Below are positions 1 through 8,529 of a stretch of DNA of 64,000 nucleotides, piece after piece. Each line of letters opens with the position of its first letter. Positions within the stretch are counted from its first letter, which is position 1. Position numbers and translations under genes: made by a program. The stretch is from Desulfovibrio sp. (GTDB lineage: Bacteria > Desulfobacterota > Desulfovibrionia > Desulfovibrionales > Desulfovibrionaceae). The stretch covers positions 256,939 through 320,938 of the forward strand of contig NZ_WASP01000006.1 of the NCBI RefSeq assembly GCF_009712225.1, in the 5' to 3' direction. The notes under the pieces were generated by a model that had not been told where the DNA came from, ran no database searches, and saw only the letters and a list, made by a program, of their open reading frames with translations.

Positions 1-88
1 GCGCACCTGGGCGGGTTCTGCCGCATCTACAGCCAGTGGAGCGGGCGAACGTCTGAGCATTACGCTCGACAATCCCGCCCAGGTGCGC
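1..88. repeat. 15-bp perfect inverted repeat at window edge
   Basis: Bases 1-15 are the exact reverse complement of bases 74-88, with 58 bases between them. Both arms lie inside the reading frame of the first gene, which stays open to the window edge. The arms encode unrelated residues, so protein repetition does not explain them. It may be a transcript hairpin, chance in GC-rich DNA, or an assembly effect. Confidence 0.5.
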
Positions 89-3000
89 AGGCTTGCGCGC
101 AGCGGCAGCAATACCTTGCTGCTGCTTCTTGAAGGCGACAGCCCCACTTTGCAGCGGCAGGGTGCCGCACCAGTGCCTGGTGCGCTGCTGGAAAGCGTTG
201 GCGTGTCCAACGGTCAGGTGCGTATAACACTTTCTGCCCGTGCCATGAGCCATGTCATGCGGCGACCTTCTGCTTCTTCCATCGATATAGAAATTTTTGC
301 CGCTGGCTTGCCGGGCGACAATGCCGCCCGGCAGGATACCCAGGCACAGAGTGAAAGCACCCTTGCTGGCACGACAGAGCAGGGAACCTCGTTTGGCGAT
401 AGTCTGCCCATTGACGCGGGCAAGGACTTTTTGCACAGCGCGCTGAAAATGCTGGATAACGCCCAGCAGAACATTCAGAACCTTTCGCCTTCTGATCTGC
501 TTGATTCCGCTAAAAACAGGCTGGCCGATCTGGGCCTGCCCCTGCCCATATTTTCTGCCACGGATTCTGCCGTAGCGGCCGAAGTGGCGCCTCAGGCCGC
601 AGGTGGAGCGCCAAACCGCCCACAAGAACCGCAGGGGCCAAGCCTCATGAGCAAGGTAAACCCCGGTGGGCCGGAAAACTGGCCCGAAGACAAGGGGCTT
701 TCTACAGCGGTTCCTGTCCGTACTGCACCGGTCGCCACGCAGCCCGTGGCACCTGCTGGCCAGCCCGCCGCTCCGGCGGCCCCGGCGACGGCGCAACCTG
801 CCGCACAGCCCGCAGCTCCGGCAACGCCGCAACCCGTTAAGCAACCTGTTGCTCAGCCAGCCACCCAGCCTGTCAATCAGGCCGCACGGCCTGCGCCTGC
901 ACCTGCGCAAACTCCCGCTCAAGCGCCTGCGCCAGCTCCGGTTCAAACCCCTGCGCCAACTCCGGCGCAAGCTTCCGCCCCTGCATCAGCTCCGGCACAG
1001 GCTCCTGCAGCTACGCCCGCAAAGCCGGCAGATATCATCGGCAATGTGTCTGGCAAGGTCACGGGAGATCTGGTGGGGCTGCCAAAGCAGGCAGAGGGTG
1101 GCGGCCACGGTGGCGGCCACGGTGGCGGTGGTGGTAGCGCAAAAGAAGAGCCTGCCCGGCCCATCGTCTATGTGGACGAGCAGGGCAACCCGGTGGAAAA
1201 GCCCGCTGAGCCTCAAAAAATGATGGATGAAGCGGAGCGGCTCATCAAGGAACGCAAATTTGTGGAAGCATTGCCCCAGCTGGAAAAGCTGAAGGAAATG
1301 CCTACACTCAGCGCCGAACTGCGTGAAAAAACGCTGTATTATATCAGCGACTGCGTCTGGGCCAGATATTCCGACAACCCGCTGGCCGGGTTTGAGCCCA
1401 TTGTTTCTGCTACCAGCGAAGCCATGAATTTTGACCTGCGTTCACCGCGCGTGCCAGAGGCGCTGCTGCGTCTGGGCCTTGTGAACGTCAACGTGGGCAA
1501 TCTTGTGGATGCCGGGGGCTATATTGTGGCCCTGTACAGGCGGTATCCGGATTATCCTGGCGTGGCGCAGGGATTTACCGCGCTGGGCAAGGAACAGCTC
1601 AAGCGGCATATGGATGCTCAGGCAGAGCAGTCTTTTTCCATGGTGCTCGACAAGTATCCTGAATCTTCCTTTTTGCAGGAGGCCTCGGTTGGTCTTGCCA
1701 AGGCGCTCAACAACCAGCGCAAGTACACAAATGCCCAGGTAATACTGGACTTTATCAGTAAGCGTTGGCCCCGTTACTATATTGACGATCCCACGTTCCT
1801 CTTCCTGCAGGCTGCCAACGACGAGGCCCTGAACAAGCCCATGGAAGCCCTGACCCTGTACTGGCTATATTTCAACCTGCTGCCGGGGCAAAAGGGCAAC
1901 GACGAGATGCTTTTCAAGATGGGCGACATGTACACCCGTCTTGGCAACAAGCTTGCTGCCGATTTTCTGTATAACTATATTACCAGCCATTATGGGGGTT
2001 CCCAGTCGGCAAAGATGGCCAGCCTGCGGCTTGTTGAGGGCGGCATTTATGATGCCCCCATCAACTATGAGGCCATGACCCAGGTTTTTGCACGGTCTGC
2101 GGGCACTAACCTGCAAAAGGTCTATTCAGAGCTTGCCGCCTCCTCGCGCACCGCGCCCGAGTCCGTAACAGCGCGCCTCAAGGAGGCCATGTGGCTGTAC
2201 TGGAGCAAGCGCTATACAGAGGCCATGGGCAAGGCTGCAGAATTTATTGACGGTTACCCTGAAAACGTCAATGTGGCGCAGGCGCGCGACATCATCTGGC
2301 TGTCGTTCCAGAAAGAGCTGGCCAATTCCATGGCCGAAAAGAACTTTGGCCGCATTCTTATTTTGTGGAACGGGTTTCCGCTGGTGCGTGAGCGCTACGG
2401 CGCCATTGATCCACGCATGCGCTATGCCCTTGCCCAGGGCATGCTTGAACGCGGCGACGACGACGCAGCCCTCGGCATGCTGGCCGAATTTCTCAAGTCG
2501 CCCATGAATCCGGAATACGGCGAGGCCGCCTTTACGGAATTCTTTAACCGCTACCTCAAGGCGGGGGCATGGACCAAAATTCTTGATCTTGGCAAGCTTG
2601 TGTCCGGCTGGCCTCTCAAGCCCCAGCTGCGCAACCAGCTTGATTACGCCATGGCGCTTTCGGCCCAGAATCTCAACCTGGCCGGGCCCGCCCTTGCCAT
2701 GTGGAAAAATATTGCGGAGCGGGAGGATTTTCCGCTGTACCAGCGCGCCTACGCGACCTACTTTCTGGCCCGCGATGCAGAGCAGCGCAAGGATATCCGT
2801 AATTCTTACACTCTTAATCGCAAGGTCATAGAGCTCTTTACACAGTTGCAGGACGAGCGTTCTGACAAAGCCGACCCGCAGCGCATCAAGGACGCCATGC
2901 TCTCGCTCATGGACATCTGCGAGGTGGCAAACCGCGTACCTGAAGCTCTGGAGTGGCTGGCGCGTTACAATGCCTTTGTGCCCCAGAATTCGCCGGAATA

Positions 3001-3229
3001 CCCCGGTCTGCGTTTCCGCGAGGCCAGGCTGTACCGCAAGCTGGGCGACGCCACGCGCGCGCAGGCCCTGCTTGAGGATATTGTGCGCAACTACGCCGAT
3101 TCACCCTTTGCCAAGGCCGCCACGGCAGAGCTGCACACCTTTGAAGTATCACGCGACCTCCAAAACTACCTGCCCGGCGGGGCAGGCGGTCAGGCCGCGC
3201 CTGCGGGCCGACCTGCCGGCACACCCTAG
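2..3229 (+). CDS. Large TPR-repeat protein, 5' end outside window
   Basis: The frame is open from base 2. A GTG at 83 is available as a start, but the 27 codons before it are also open and the N-terminal fold appears to continue upstream, so I treat the gene as 5'-truncated by the window. Counting from the GTG, the first 100 residues are beta-rich and AMIN-like. Residues about 230-315 are a Pro/Ala/Gln-rich linker. Near 340-350 there is a Gly-His run (GGGHGGGHGGGGG). From about 370 to the end lie tandem helical TPR-type repeats. Such architecture suits a cell-envelope scaffold that engages glycan or protein through AMIN and partners through the TPRs, but no specific function is recognised. 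The gene stands alone, with about 310 bases before the next start. Confidence 0.8.
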   Translation, partial: RTWAGSAASTASGAGERLSITLDNPAQVRRLARSGSNTLLLLLEGDSPTLQRQGAAPVPGALLESVGVSNGQVRITLSARAMSHVMRRPSASSIDIEIFAAGLPGDNAARQDTQAQSESTLAGTTEQGTSFGDSLPIDAGKDFLHSALKMLDNAQQNIQNLSPSDLLDSAKNRLADLGLPLPIFSATDSAVAAEVAPQAAGGAPNRPQEPQGPSLMSKVNPGGPENWPEDKGLSTAVPVRTAPVATQPVAPAGQPAAPAAPATAQPAAQPAAPATPQPVKQPVAQPATQPVNQAARPAPAPAQTPAQAPAPAPVQTPAPTPAQASAPASAPAQAPAATPAKPADIIGNVSGKVTGDLVGLPKQAEGGGHGGGHGGGGGSAKEEPARPIVYVDEQGNPVEKPAEPQKMMDEAERLIKERKFVEALPQLEKLKEMPTLSAELREKTLYYISDCVWARYSDNPLAGFEPIVSATSEAMNFDLRSPRVPEALLRLGLVNVNVGNLVDAGGYIVALYRRYPDYPGVAQGFTALGKEQLKRHMDAQAEQSFSMVLDKYPESSFLQEASVGLAKALNNQRKYTNAQVILDFISKRWPRYYIDDPTFLFLQAANDEALNKPMEALTLYWLYFNLLPGQKGNDEMLFKMGDMYTRLGNKLAADFLYNYITSHYGGSQSAKMASLRLVEGGIYDAPINYEAMTQVFARSAGTNLQKVYSELAASSRTAPESVTARLKEAMWLYWSKRYTEAMGKAAEFIDGYPENVNVAQARDIIWLSFQKELANSMAEKNFGRILILWNGFPLVRERYGAIDPRMRYALAQGMLERGDDDAALGMLAEFLKSPMNPEYGEAAFTEFFNRYLKAGAWTKILDLGKLVSGWPLKPQLRNQLDYAMALSAQNLNLAGPALAMWKNIAEREDFPLYQRAYATYFLARDAEQRKDIRNSYTLNRKVIELFTQLQDERSDKADPQRIKDAMLSLMDICEVANRVPEALEWLARYNAFVPQNSPEYPGLRFREARLYRKLGDATRAQALLEDIVRNYADSPFAKAATAELHTFEVSRDLQNYLPGGAGGQAAPAGRPAGTP

Positions 3230-3541
3230 CTTGTCATCCAATATGGCTACATTGTCGCCATATTTGCCTCTGATCCCTTCCTTAATATAGTGCTGCGCCT
3301 CTTTTTGTTCTGTTTTTTGCAGGTATGCGACGCCATGTTGCATTGCATGCAGATTCGCCTTGGAATATAGTAGCTAAATGTGAAAGGCACGGGCTGGCAG
3401 GGGAATCTGGCAACAGCTTCTGGCAGCAGACCTGCTATTCCTGGTTTATCCCGCTCATGCTTAATCCCTCTCATGTTTTTCCGGCACAATGGCACTAACG
3501 CTTTTGATCAGGCTTTGCGCCGACAGCCCTGGAGGTTACAT
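3230..3541. other. Intergenic region with one small hairpin
   Basis: No convincing gene is seen. A perfect 8-bp stem (3240-3247 with 3257-3264) begins ten bases after the TPR gene stop and may help terminate it, although no T-run follows. A reading frame running in from 3380 to the lipoprotein gene lacks a ribosome site and a coding-like composition, so it is read as leader DNA. Confidence 0.4.
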
Positions 3542-4282
3542 ATGAACAGAGTGCTTTTTTGCCTTACTCTCTGCCTGATTGCTCTGATGGCGGGCTGCAC
3601 TGGCGCGCAGCAAAGGGGCATGCAAGGCAACGCCTATGTCTCCACCGCCCGCCCCGTCATAAGTATGCAGGCGGTAAACATGCCCCTTATCACCGGCGGC
3701 GAGGGCAAGGTCGCACTTGACGGTGCTGGTGTTATGGGCGGCCTGCCGCTCAACACATGGCTTGCCGTGTACGGCAAGGGTGATCCTCAAAGCCCCATTG
3801 CTATTGTAGCCATGGCCGAGGTGCCCTACGGCTGGTACTGGGATAGTGATGGGCAGCGTCCGTTCAGCGTGGACAAGGGCGTTGAGGTTTATGACAATGT
3901 TGGATATGCCGCCAGCACCTATATTGTAGATAGCAAAAGGGACCCGTTTTCTGCTGTTGCAGGATTGAGTGACGACTCAAAGCCCATGCGTTGGCTGGTG
4001 CGTGGTTTTGCCGCCAGATACAATTTTAATGACACCAAGGCTGTCATGGAGTACAGGGAACCGCTGCCGGAAAATCTGACAGGGCAGGAAACCCTCACCG
4101 AGAGCATGACCGATCAGCTCAAGGCCTTTGAGCAACGTGCCAACAAAGCATTTGCAGTGACTTCTGCTCCGAAAAATATCAATGGAATTACAAAGAGTTA
4201 TGCGAAGGATATTCGCTGGCAATACTTTGATCAACGCTTTTGGGGTACAGTATCAAAGTATGAGATATTTGACGCAAAGTAG
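3542..4282 (+). CDS. Small predicted lipoprotein of unknown function
   Basis: The product has 246 residues. It starts at ATG 3542 behind the ribosome site GGAGG (ggaggttacat). The N-terminus is a classic lipoprotein signal: Lys/Arg-poor start, hydrophobic core, and lipobox LMAGC with the acylated Cys near residue 19. The mature part is soluble-looking, with no further membrane segment, and contains a GWYWDSDGQRPF stretch. It resembles uncharacterised Desulfovibrio lipoproteins of about 250 residues (possibly the DUF4851 group, from memory, unverified). The upstream in-frame extension to 3380 is not used because the signal peptide sits at 3542. A strong terminator follows, so the gene appears monocistronic. 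Function unknown. Confidence 0.8.
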   Translation: MNRVLFCLTLCLIALMAGCTGAQQRGMQGNAYVSTARPVISMQAVNMPLITGGEGKVALDGAGVMGGLPLNTWLAVYGKGDPQSPIAIVAMAEVPYGWYWDSDGQRPFSVDKGVEVYDNVGYAASTYIVDSKRDPFSAVAGLSDDSKPMRWLVRGFAARYNFNDTKAVMEYREPLPENLTGQETLTESMTDQLKAFEQRANKAFAVTSAPKNINGITKSYAKDIRWQYFDQRFWGTVSKYEIFDAK

Positions 4283-4323
4283 CTTGTGTTAATGGCAATC
4301 TGTCATGTTGCAGGTTTGCCGCA

Positions 4324-4370
4324 AAGGTGGCCTTTTGAGAAGTTTTTATCAAATGGCCACCTTCAATTTT
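4324..4370 (+). terminator. Rho-independent terminator after lipoprotein gene
   Basis: The arms 4324-4332 and 4355-4363 (aaggtggcc / ggccacctt) pair over 9 bp. The stem can extend inward past one T-T mismatch through ttga/tcaa. A T-rich tail (caattttat) follows. It lies 42 bases after the lipoprotein gene stop. Confidence 0.75.
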
Positions 4371-4614
4371 ATATTTGTTGCGCGTGCAGCGACTCCTGAA
4401 ATCCAGAACAAGTTATTACATTCCGGATTAATAGTTATGTACAATTTGCAATGGAATTTTATATTCTAGGGTATAGTACATTGACGAAACAATAGCTGCT
4501 GTGTATGTTCTCCCCAACAGGATAGGAGGGCGACCGACCGTTCTGCCAGTGAACCAATCAGGCGGGTTCGCAGCGCGTCAGATTGAGTATATTGAAGACA
4601 CAAAAGGGGTTGTT
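4371..4614 (+). other. AT-rich leader and promoter region of the MucR gene
   Basis: This stretch is clearly more AT-rich than its surroundings. It contains TATAGT near 4472, which could be a -10 element, but no good -35 lies 16-18 bases upstream. No gene is seen. An in-frame extension of MucR back to 4501 exists but lacks conserved sequence. Confidence 0.35.
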
Positions 4615-5013
4615 ATGGATGATTATCTGAAAGAAGCGCTGGAAATTACCAGAGCGCAAGCTGGCGTTCGCGTAATGAGTGAAGAAGAAATAGCCGCCTT
4701 TATACAGAAAGTGGCGCAAGGGATCAGGGCGGTTGCCGAAGGCGAAACGCCCGTGGAACTCGACAGCAGCGAAATGGCTGTCGAAGCCCGTAAGTCGGTC
4801 AAAGAAAAGTCTGTTACCTGCCTTGAATGCGGCAAGAGCTTTAAGATTCTTACTAAGCGTCATCTGGCCAGTCACGGCATGACCTCTGGCGAATACCGCG
4901 AAAAGTGGGGCTTCAAGAAAGACGCACCTCTTGTGTGCAAAGCCCTGCAGCGCGAGCGCCGCAAAAAGATGAAAGACATGAAATTGTGGGAAAAGCGCCG
5001 CAAGGTTCAGTAA
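4615..5013 (+). CDS. MucR/Ros-family zinc-finger transcriptional regulator
   Basis: The product has 132 residues and starts at ATG 4615 after a GGGG ribosome site. The C-terminal half carries the Ros/MucR signature: Cys69-x2-Cys72 with His83-x3-His87, followed by the family motif SGEYREKWGF around residues 91-100 and a basic tail rich in Lys and Arg. Ros/MucR proteins bind AT-rich DNA as oligomers and control envelope, exopolysaccharide, motility and virulence genes. Desulfovibrio genomes carry several paralogues. The N-terminal 60 residues (LKEALEITRAQAG start) are typical of the family and help oligomerisation. The gene stands alone, with an AT-rich upstream region that may be self-regulated, and a strong terminator follows. 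The earlier start at 4501 is rejected because the family begins at the residue chosen here. Confidence 0.92.
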   Translation: MDDYLKEALEITRAQAGVRVMSEEEIAAFIQKVAQGIRAVAEGETPVELDSSEMAVEARKSVKEKSVTCLECGKSFKILTKRHLASHGMTSGEYREKWGFKKDAPLVCKALQRERRKKMKDMKLWEKRRKVQ

Positions 5014-5087
5014 TCTCTCACGGAAAACGGTTGCTGATAGCGGTTTTTGACGCACCGTAAGGCAATCGGTTTCGTGCATCATTCCCA

Positions 5088-5118
5088 AAGCCCGCCCTAG
5101 AGGCGGGCTTTTTTTTTA
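5088..5118 (+). terminator. Rho-independent terminator after MucR gene
   Basis: A 9-bp stem aagcccgcc/ggcgggctt (5088-5096 with 5102-5110) around a short ctag-type loop is followed by a run of nine T. This is a textbook terminator. Confidence 0.9.
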
Positions 5119-5231
5119 GGCAGAAAAGTGGCATGTTGCACCCCTGAACGGCAGCAAGGCTGTCTCTCAGAGCGGCTCCGGCCAGCAAAGAGCTTTTTTG
5201 CTCTGCACCATCGTTTTTTCAGGGTTGCGAA

Positions 5232-6182
5232 ATGACTGAATCACTGGCGGTTGCAACGCCCGCCCAGGCCCTGGCCCTGCTTTCCCTACCACAGGAAGAG
5301 CTTTTTGCCAGTGCCACAGCGCTGCGCGAGGCGGCCTTTGGTCGCAACATCGTTTTGTGCGCCATCATCAATGCCAAAAGCGGCAACTGCACTATGGACT
5401 GCCGCTTCTGTTCCCAGAGCAGGCACAACCACACGCCCATTGAGGTTTTCCCTCTGCTGCCCGATGAAGAACTGCGTGAGCGCATTCTGCAACTGGCAGC
5501 CTTGCCTGTGGCCCGCATTGGCGTTGTTACCAGCGGCTCTGCCCTGAGCGGCAGCGAACTGCAACGTTTGTGCAAGGTCATTGCCGCCCTGCCAGATCAT
5601 GTGCGTCCACGCGTGTGCGCATCGCTGGGCAAGCTTGCCGCAAAGGACTTTGCCGACTTGTCGCAATCGGGCCTGACGCGTTTTCATCATAATCTCGAAA
5701 CTGCGCGTGACTATTATGCCAGCGTGTGCACCACGCAAACGTGGGATCAGCGCCGCGAAACCGTGCTGCGCGCCTGCGATGCCAGTATGAGCGTATGTTC
5801 TGGTGGGCTGTTTGGTCTCGGCGAAAGCTGGGAAGACCGCGTGAACTTTGCCTTCAACCTCAAGGGACTTGGGGTAGGGCATGTGCCCATGAATTTTTTG
5901 CATCCCCACCCGGAAACCCCCCTCGCAGGGCAAAAGCCCCTCACCGCTGGTGAAGCGCTCACGCTCATTGCCATTTTCAGGCATATTCTGCCCAGGGCAA
6001 CCCTGCGCATCTGCGGTGGCAGGCCACTGGTGCTGGGCGACCGGCAGAGCGAAATTTTTGCTGCCGGGGCCAACGCCCTCATGACCGGCGATTACCTTAC
6101 AACCCATGGGCAAAGCATTGCGCACGATCTTGAAATGATCGCCGCCCTGGGGCTTGAGGTGAAGTGCGATGCCAGCTGCTGA
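5232..6182 (+). CDS. bioB: Biotin synthase
   Basis: A 316-residue radical-SAM enzyme that inserts sulfur into dethiobiotin, the last step of biotin synthesis. The SAM [4Fe-4S] cluster ligands are Cys53-x3-Cys57-x2-Cys60 in NCTMDCRFCSQS. Other BioB landmarks are the HHNLET motif, MSVCSGGLFGLGES and FLHPHPETPL. Late in the protein, RICGGR carries the arginine that ligates the auxiliary [2Fe-2S] cluster in known BioB. Length is slightly short of the E. coli enzyme (346), mostly at the C-terminus. The start ATG 5232 has a weak ribosome site. The next gene begins within the last codons or just after the stop, so the two form a biotin operon. No clear BirA operator palindrome was found upstream. 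Confidence 0.96.
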   Translation: MTESLAVATPAQALALLSLPQEELFASATALREAAFGRNIVLCAIINAKSGNCTMDCRFCSQSRHNHTPIEVFPLLPDEELRERILQLAALPVARIGVVTSGSALSGSELQRLCKVIAALPDHVRPRVCASLGKLAAKDFADLSQSGLTRFHHNLETARDYYASVCTTQTWDQRRETVLRACDASMSVCSGGLFGLGESWEDRVNFAFNLKGLGVGHVPMNFLHPHPETPLAGQKPLTAGEALTLIAIFRHILPRATLRICGGRPLVLGDRQSEIFAAGANALMTGDYLTTHGQSIAHDLEMIAALGLEVKCDASC

Positions 6183-6192
6183 AGGTAAGACC

Positions 6193-8283
6193 ATGCAGTT
6201 GTCGCGCCCGCTCAGCGGGTTGTTTGTGGCCGGGTCTGGCACCGATGTGGGCAAGACGGTGGTTACGGCTGCCCTGTTGCGTGCGCTGCTGCTGGCCGGG
6301 GTGAGGGTACAGGCTGTAAAGCCCGTGCAGACTGGTGTTGCGCCGCAAGAGGCCCACACGGCTCCTCTGGCTGACGCGCGGGTTTACGCCAACGCCGTGG
6401 CTGGCTTGACCCAAGGTGAAGAAATACTGCCCGCCGAAGCCCTGCACTGTTTTGCCTTGCCAGCATCGCCGCATCTTGCGGCTGCGCGCGAAGGCGTACG
6501 GTTGAGCGTGGCAGAGCTGCACAAGGATATTATGCGCCACTGGCAGTCTGGCAGCGCAGCAATGCTGCTGCTTGAAGGCGCTGGCGGGCTGCGCGTGCCA
6601 CTCAACGAACGCGAGGACATGCTTGACCTCATGGCTTCAGTTGGTACGCCGGTGCTGCTTGTGGGCGGTAATTATCTGGGCGGCCTCAACCATGTTTTGT
6701 TGTCGCTTGATGCCCTGCGCCACAGCGGCCTGCAAGTGGCTGGTGTAGTGCTTGTGCCTGCCGCAGACCCTGCAGCTGGGTGCCCGGGGGTGGATGTGCA
6801 GGCCATGCTTGCCGACAATGCCGCCATGCTGCGTCAGCGTATGCAACAGCAGGGTGTGGATGCCCCACTTGTGGAGCTGCCCCGCCTTGTCCGTCTGGAC
6901 ACTGCAGGATGGCAGACGCTGGCCGATCATCTGGAACCGTTGACAAGACGTCTGGTTTCAGAGCTCCATGATGCAGAACGCAGTATTGCGCCTGATCAGG
7001 CCCTTGTGGTCCGCGACCACAAGACCGTATGGCATCCCTATGCCTCTGCCGCACAGCCGCCGCTGCTCAGTGCGGCAAGCCGCACGCGCGCCAACCGCAT
7101 TGTGCTGGCTGAAGGCAGGGAGCTTGTGGACGGCATGTCCTCGTGGTGGGCGGCGGTGCACGGCTACAACCACCCACGGCTCATGGAAGCCCTGCGCAGT
7201 CAGGCCGGGCGCATGCCCCATGTGATGTTTGGCGGTTTGACTCACGAACCTGCCGTGGCGCTGGCCGAAAGGCTGTTGCGCCTCATGCCCGTGGGGCTGG
7301 AACGCGTATTTTTTGCTGATTCCGGCTCTGTGGCGGTGGAGGTGGCGCTGAAAATGGCTCTGCAATATCAGCAGGGCAGAGGCGCAACCGGGCGCACCAG
7401 GTTTTTGACCCCTCGCGGCGGCTACCACGGCGATACGTTTGGTGCCATGTCGGTGTGTGATCCTGTTACGGGTATGCACAGCCTGTTTAGCGCAATGCTG
7501 CCCCAGCAGATATTTATGGAGCGTCCCTCCTGCCGTTTTGACCAGCCTTTTGACCCGACCAGTCTCAACGATGCCCGCCGTATTTTTGCAGAGCGCGGGT
7601 CTGAGGTCGCAGCGGTTATTCTGGAGCCAGTGGTGCAGGGGGCGGGCGGCATGTGGTTTTACCACCCCGAATACCTGCGAGGGCTTGCCGAGTTGTGCCG
7701 TGAGGCCGGGGCCCTGCTGATATTTGATGAAATCGCTACCGGTTTTGGCCGCACGGGCAAGATGTTTGCGGCGGAGTGGGCTGGCGTAACACCAGATATA
7801 TTGTGCTGCGGCAAGGCACTGACCGGTGGCGTGATGACGCTTGCTGCCACTGCCTGCACGGGGCATGTGGCGCAGAGCATCTGCGCCGGGGGCAATGTTT
7901 TTATGCACGGCCCCACCTTTATGGCCAATGCCTTGGCCTGCGCGGTTGCCTACGCCAGTCTTGACCTGCTGGAAGAAGAAAACTGGCAGCAACAGGTGGA
8001 GCAGCTTGAAACCTATCTGCGCGAGGGGCTTGCCCCCTGCGCCGGACTTGAGGGCGTGGCCGATGTGCGTGTACTGGGCGGCATTGGCGTGGTGGAAACA
8101 TGCGAACCCGTAAACACCCTGTCCCTACAGCGCTATTTTGTGCAGCATGGGGTGTGGATCAGACCTTTCAACAGGCTTGTGTATCTTATGCCGCCCTATA
8201 TCACACCAGCAGAGGATGTGGCGCAGCTTTGCGCAGTGGTGGCCGGGGCCCTGCGGGCCGGGGCGCACCTGATGGAGCAATAG
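6193..8283 (+). CDS. bioDA: Fused dethiobiotin synthetase / DAPA aminotransferase
   Basis: One 696-residue polypeptide carries two consecutive biotin enzymes. Residues 1 to about 240 are BioD: P-loop GSGTDVGKT (Lys21-Thr22), VKPVQTG and LLEGAGGLRVPL. Residues about 268-696 are BioA: WHPYASAAQPP, the PLP-fold region with YHGDTFGAMSV, FDEIATGFGRTG, and the PLP-binding Lys541 in CCGKALTGG. BioA converts KAPA to DAPA using SAM, and BioD closes the ureido ring, so fusion joins two consecutive steps in one chain. Start ATG 6193 follows GAAGGTAAG. An alternative ATG at 6169 overlaps the bioB end. The order BioD then BioA matches the plant BIO3-BIO1 fusion. BioB upstream then completes the pathway. 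Confidence 0.95.
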   Translation: MQLSRPLSGLFVAGSGTDVGKTVVTAALLRALLLAGVRVQAVKPVQTGVAPQEAHTAPLADARVYANAVAGLTQGEEILPAEALHCFALPASPHLAAAREGVRLSVAELHKDIMRHWQSGSAAMLLLEGAGGLRVPLNEREDMLDLMASVGTPVLLVGGNYLGGLNHVLLSLDALRHSGLQVAGVVLVPAADPAAGCPGVDVQAMLADNAAMLRQRMQQQGVDAPLVELPRLVRLDTAGWQTLADHLEPLTRRLVSELHDAERSIAPDQALVVRDHKTVWHPYASAAQPPLLSAASRTRANRIVLAEGRELVDGMSSWWAAVHGYNHPRLMEALRSQAGRMPHVMFGGLTHEPAVALAERLLRLMPVGLERVFFADSGSVAVEVALKMALQYQQGRGATGRTRFLTPRGGYHGDTFGAMSVCDPVTGMHSLFSAMLPQQIFMERPSCRFDQPFDPTSLNDARRIFAERGSEVAAVILEPVVQGAGGMWFYHPEYLRGLAELCREAGALLIFDEIATGFGRTGKMFAAEWAGVTPDILCCGKALTGGVMTLAATACTGHVAQSICAGGNVFMHGPTFMANALACAVAYASLDLLEEENWQQQVEQLETYLREGLAPCAGLEGVADVRVLGGIGVVETCEPVNTLSLQRYFVQHGVWIRPFNRLVYLMPPYITPAEDVAQLCAVVAGALRAGAHLMEQ

Positions 8284-8316
8284 GGCTTTGCCCCACGCTG
8301 TGTGCGTACTGCCGGG

Positions 8317-8529
8317 CTACTTTTCGGTCGGCGGCGGAGGAACAGGCAGTCCCTTGAAGATAAGCCTTGTAGCGGCTGCATCGGCAAGTTCGGAAACATC
8401 CATGAGTTTTTCGAGCAGCTCGAGCAGGTAGAAACGGTCGTTTTCGCAGCCGTCCTTAAAGTCTGCTTCAAGTTCGCCACTGCGGATGTAGTTTTCCAGC
8501 TCAGTGAGATCTTTTACCGTAAGCATCAT
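8317..8529 (-). CDS. Small acidic protein coupled to LpdD-like gene
   Basis: The product has 69-70 residues, begins MLTVKDLTELENYIRSGE and ends in a Pro-rich tail (PVPPPPTEK). It is acidic and predicted mostly helical, with no membrane segment. Two ATGs overlap the stop of the upstream LpdD-like gene (ATGATGA). The ribosome site AAAGGA lies 3 bases before the first ATG and 6 before the second, so the second (8526) may be used. The overlap implies translational coupling and a shared role with the LpdD-like protein. No family is recognised. The 3' end converges on bioDA with only 33 bases between, and no terminator is visible there. Confidence 0.75.
   Translation of the reverse strand: MMLTVKDLTELENYIRSGELEADFKDGCENDRFYLLELLEKLMDVSELADAAATRLIFKGLPVPPPPTEK

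Noticed and set aside
5119..5231. BirA operator upstream of bioB
   Set aside because: No palindrome with the usual half-sites; only a weak 5-bp hairpin around a T-run is present.
5286..6359. 357-codon minus-strand frame opposite bioB
   Set aside because: Antisense of a clearly identified enzyme, no start signal.
6958..7992. 344-codon minus-strand frame opposite bioDA
   Set aside because: Antisense shadow with low-complexity His/Arg composition.
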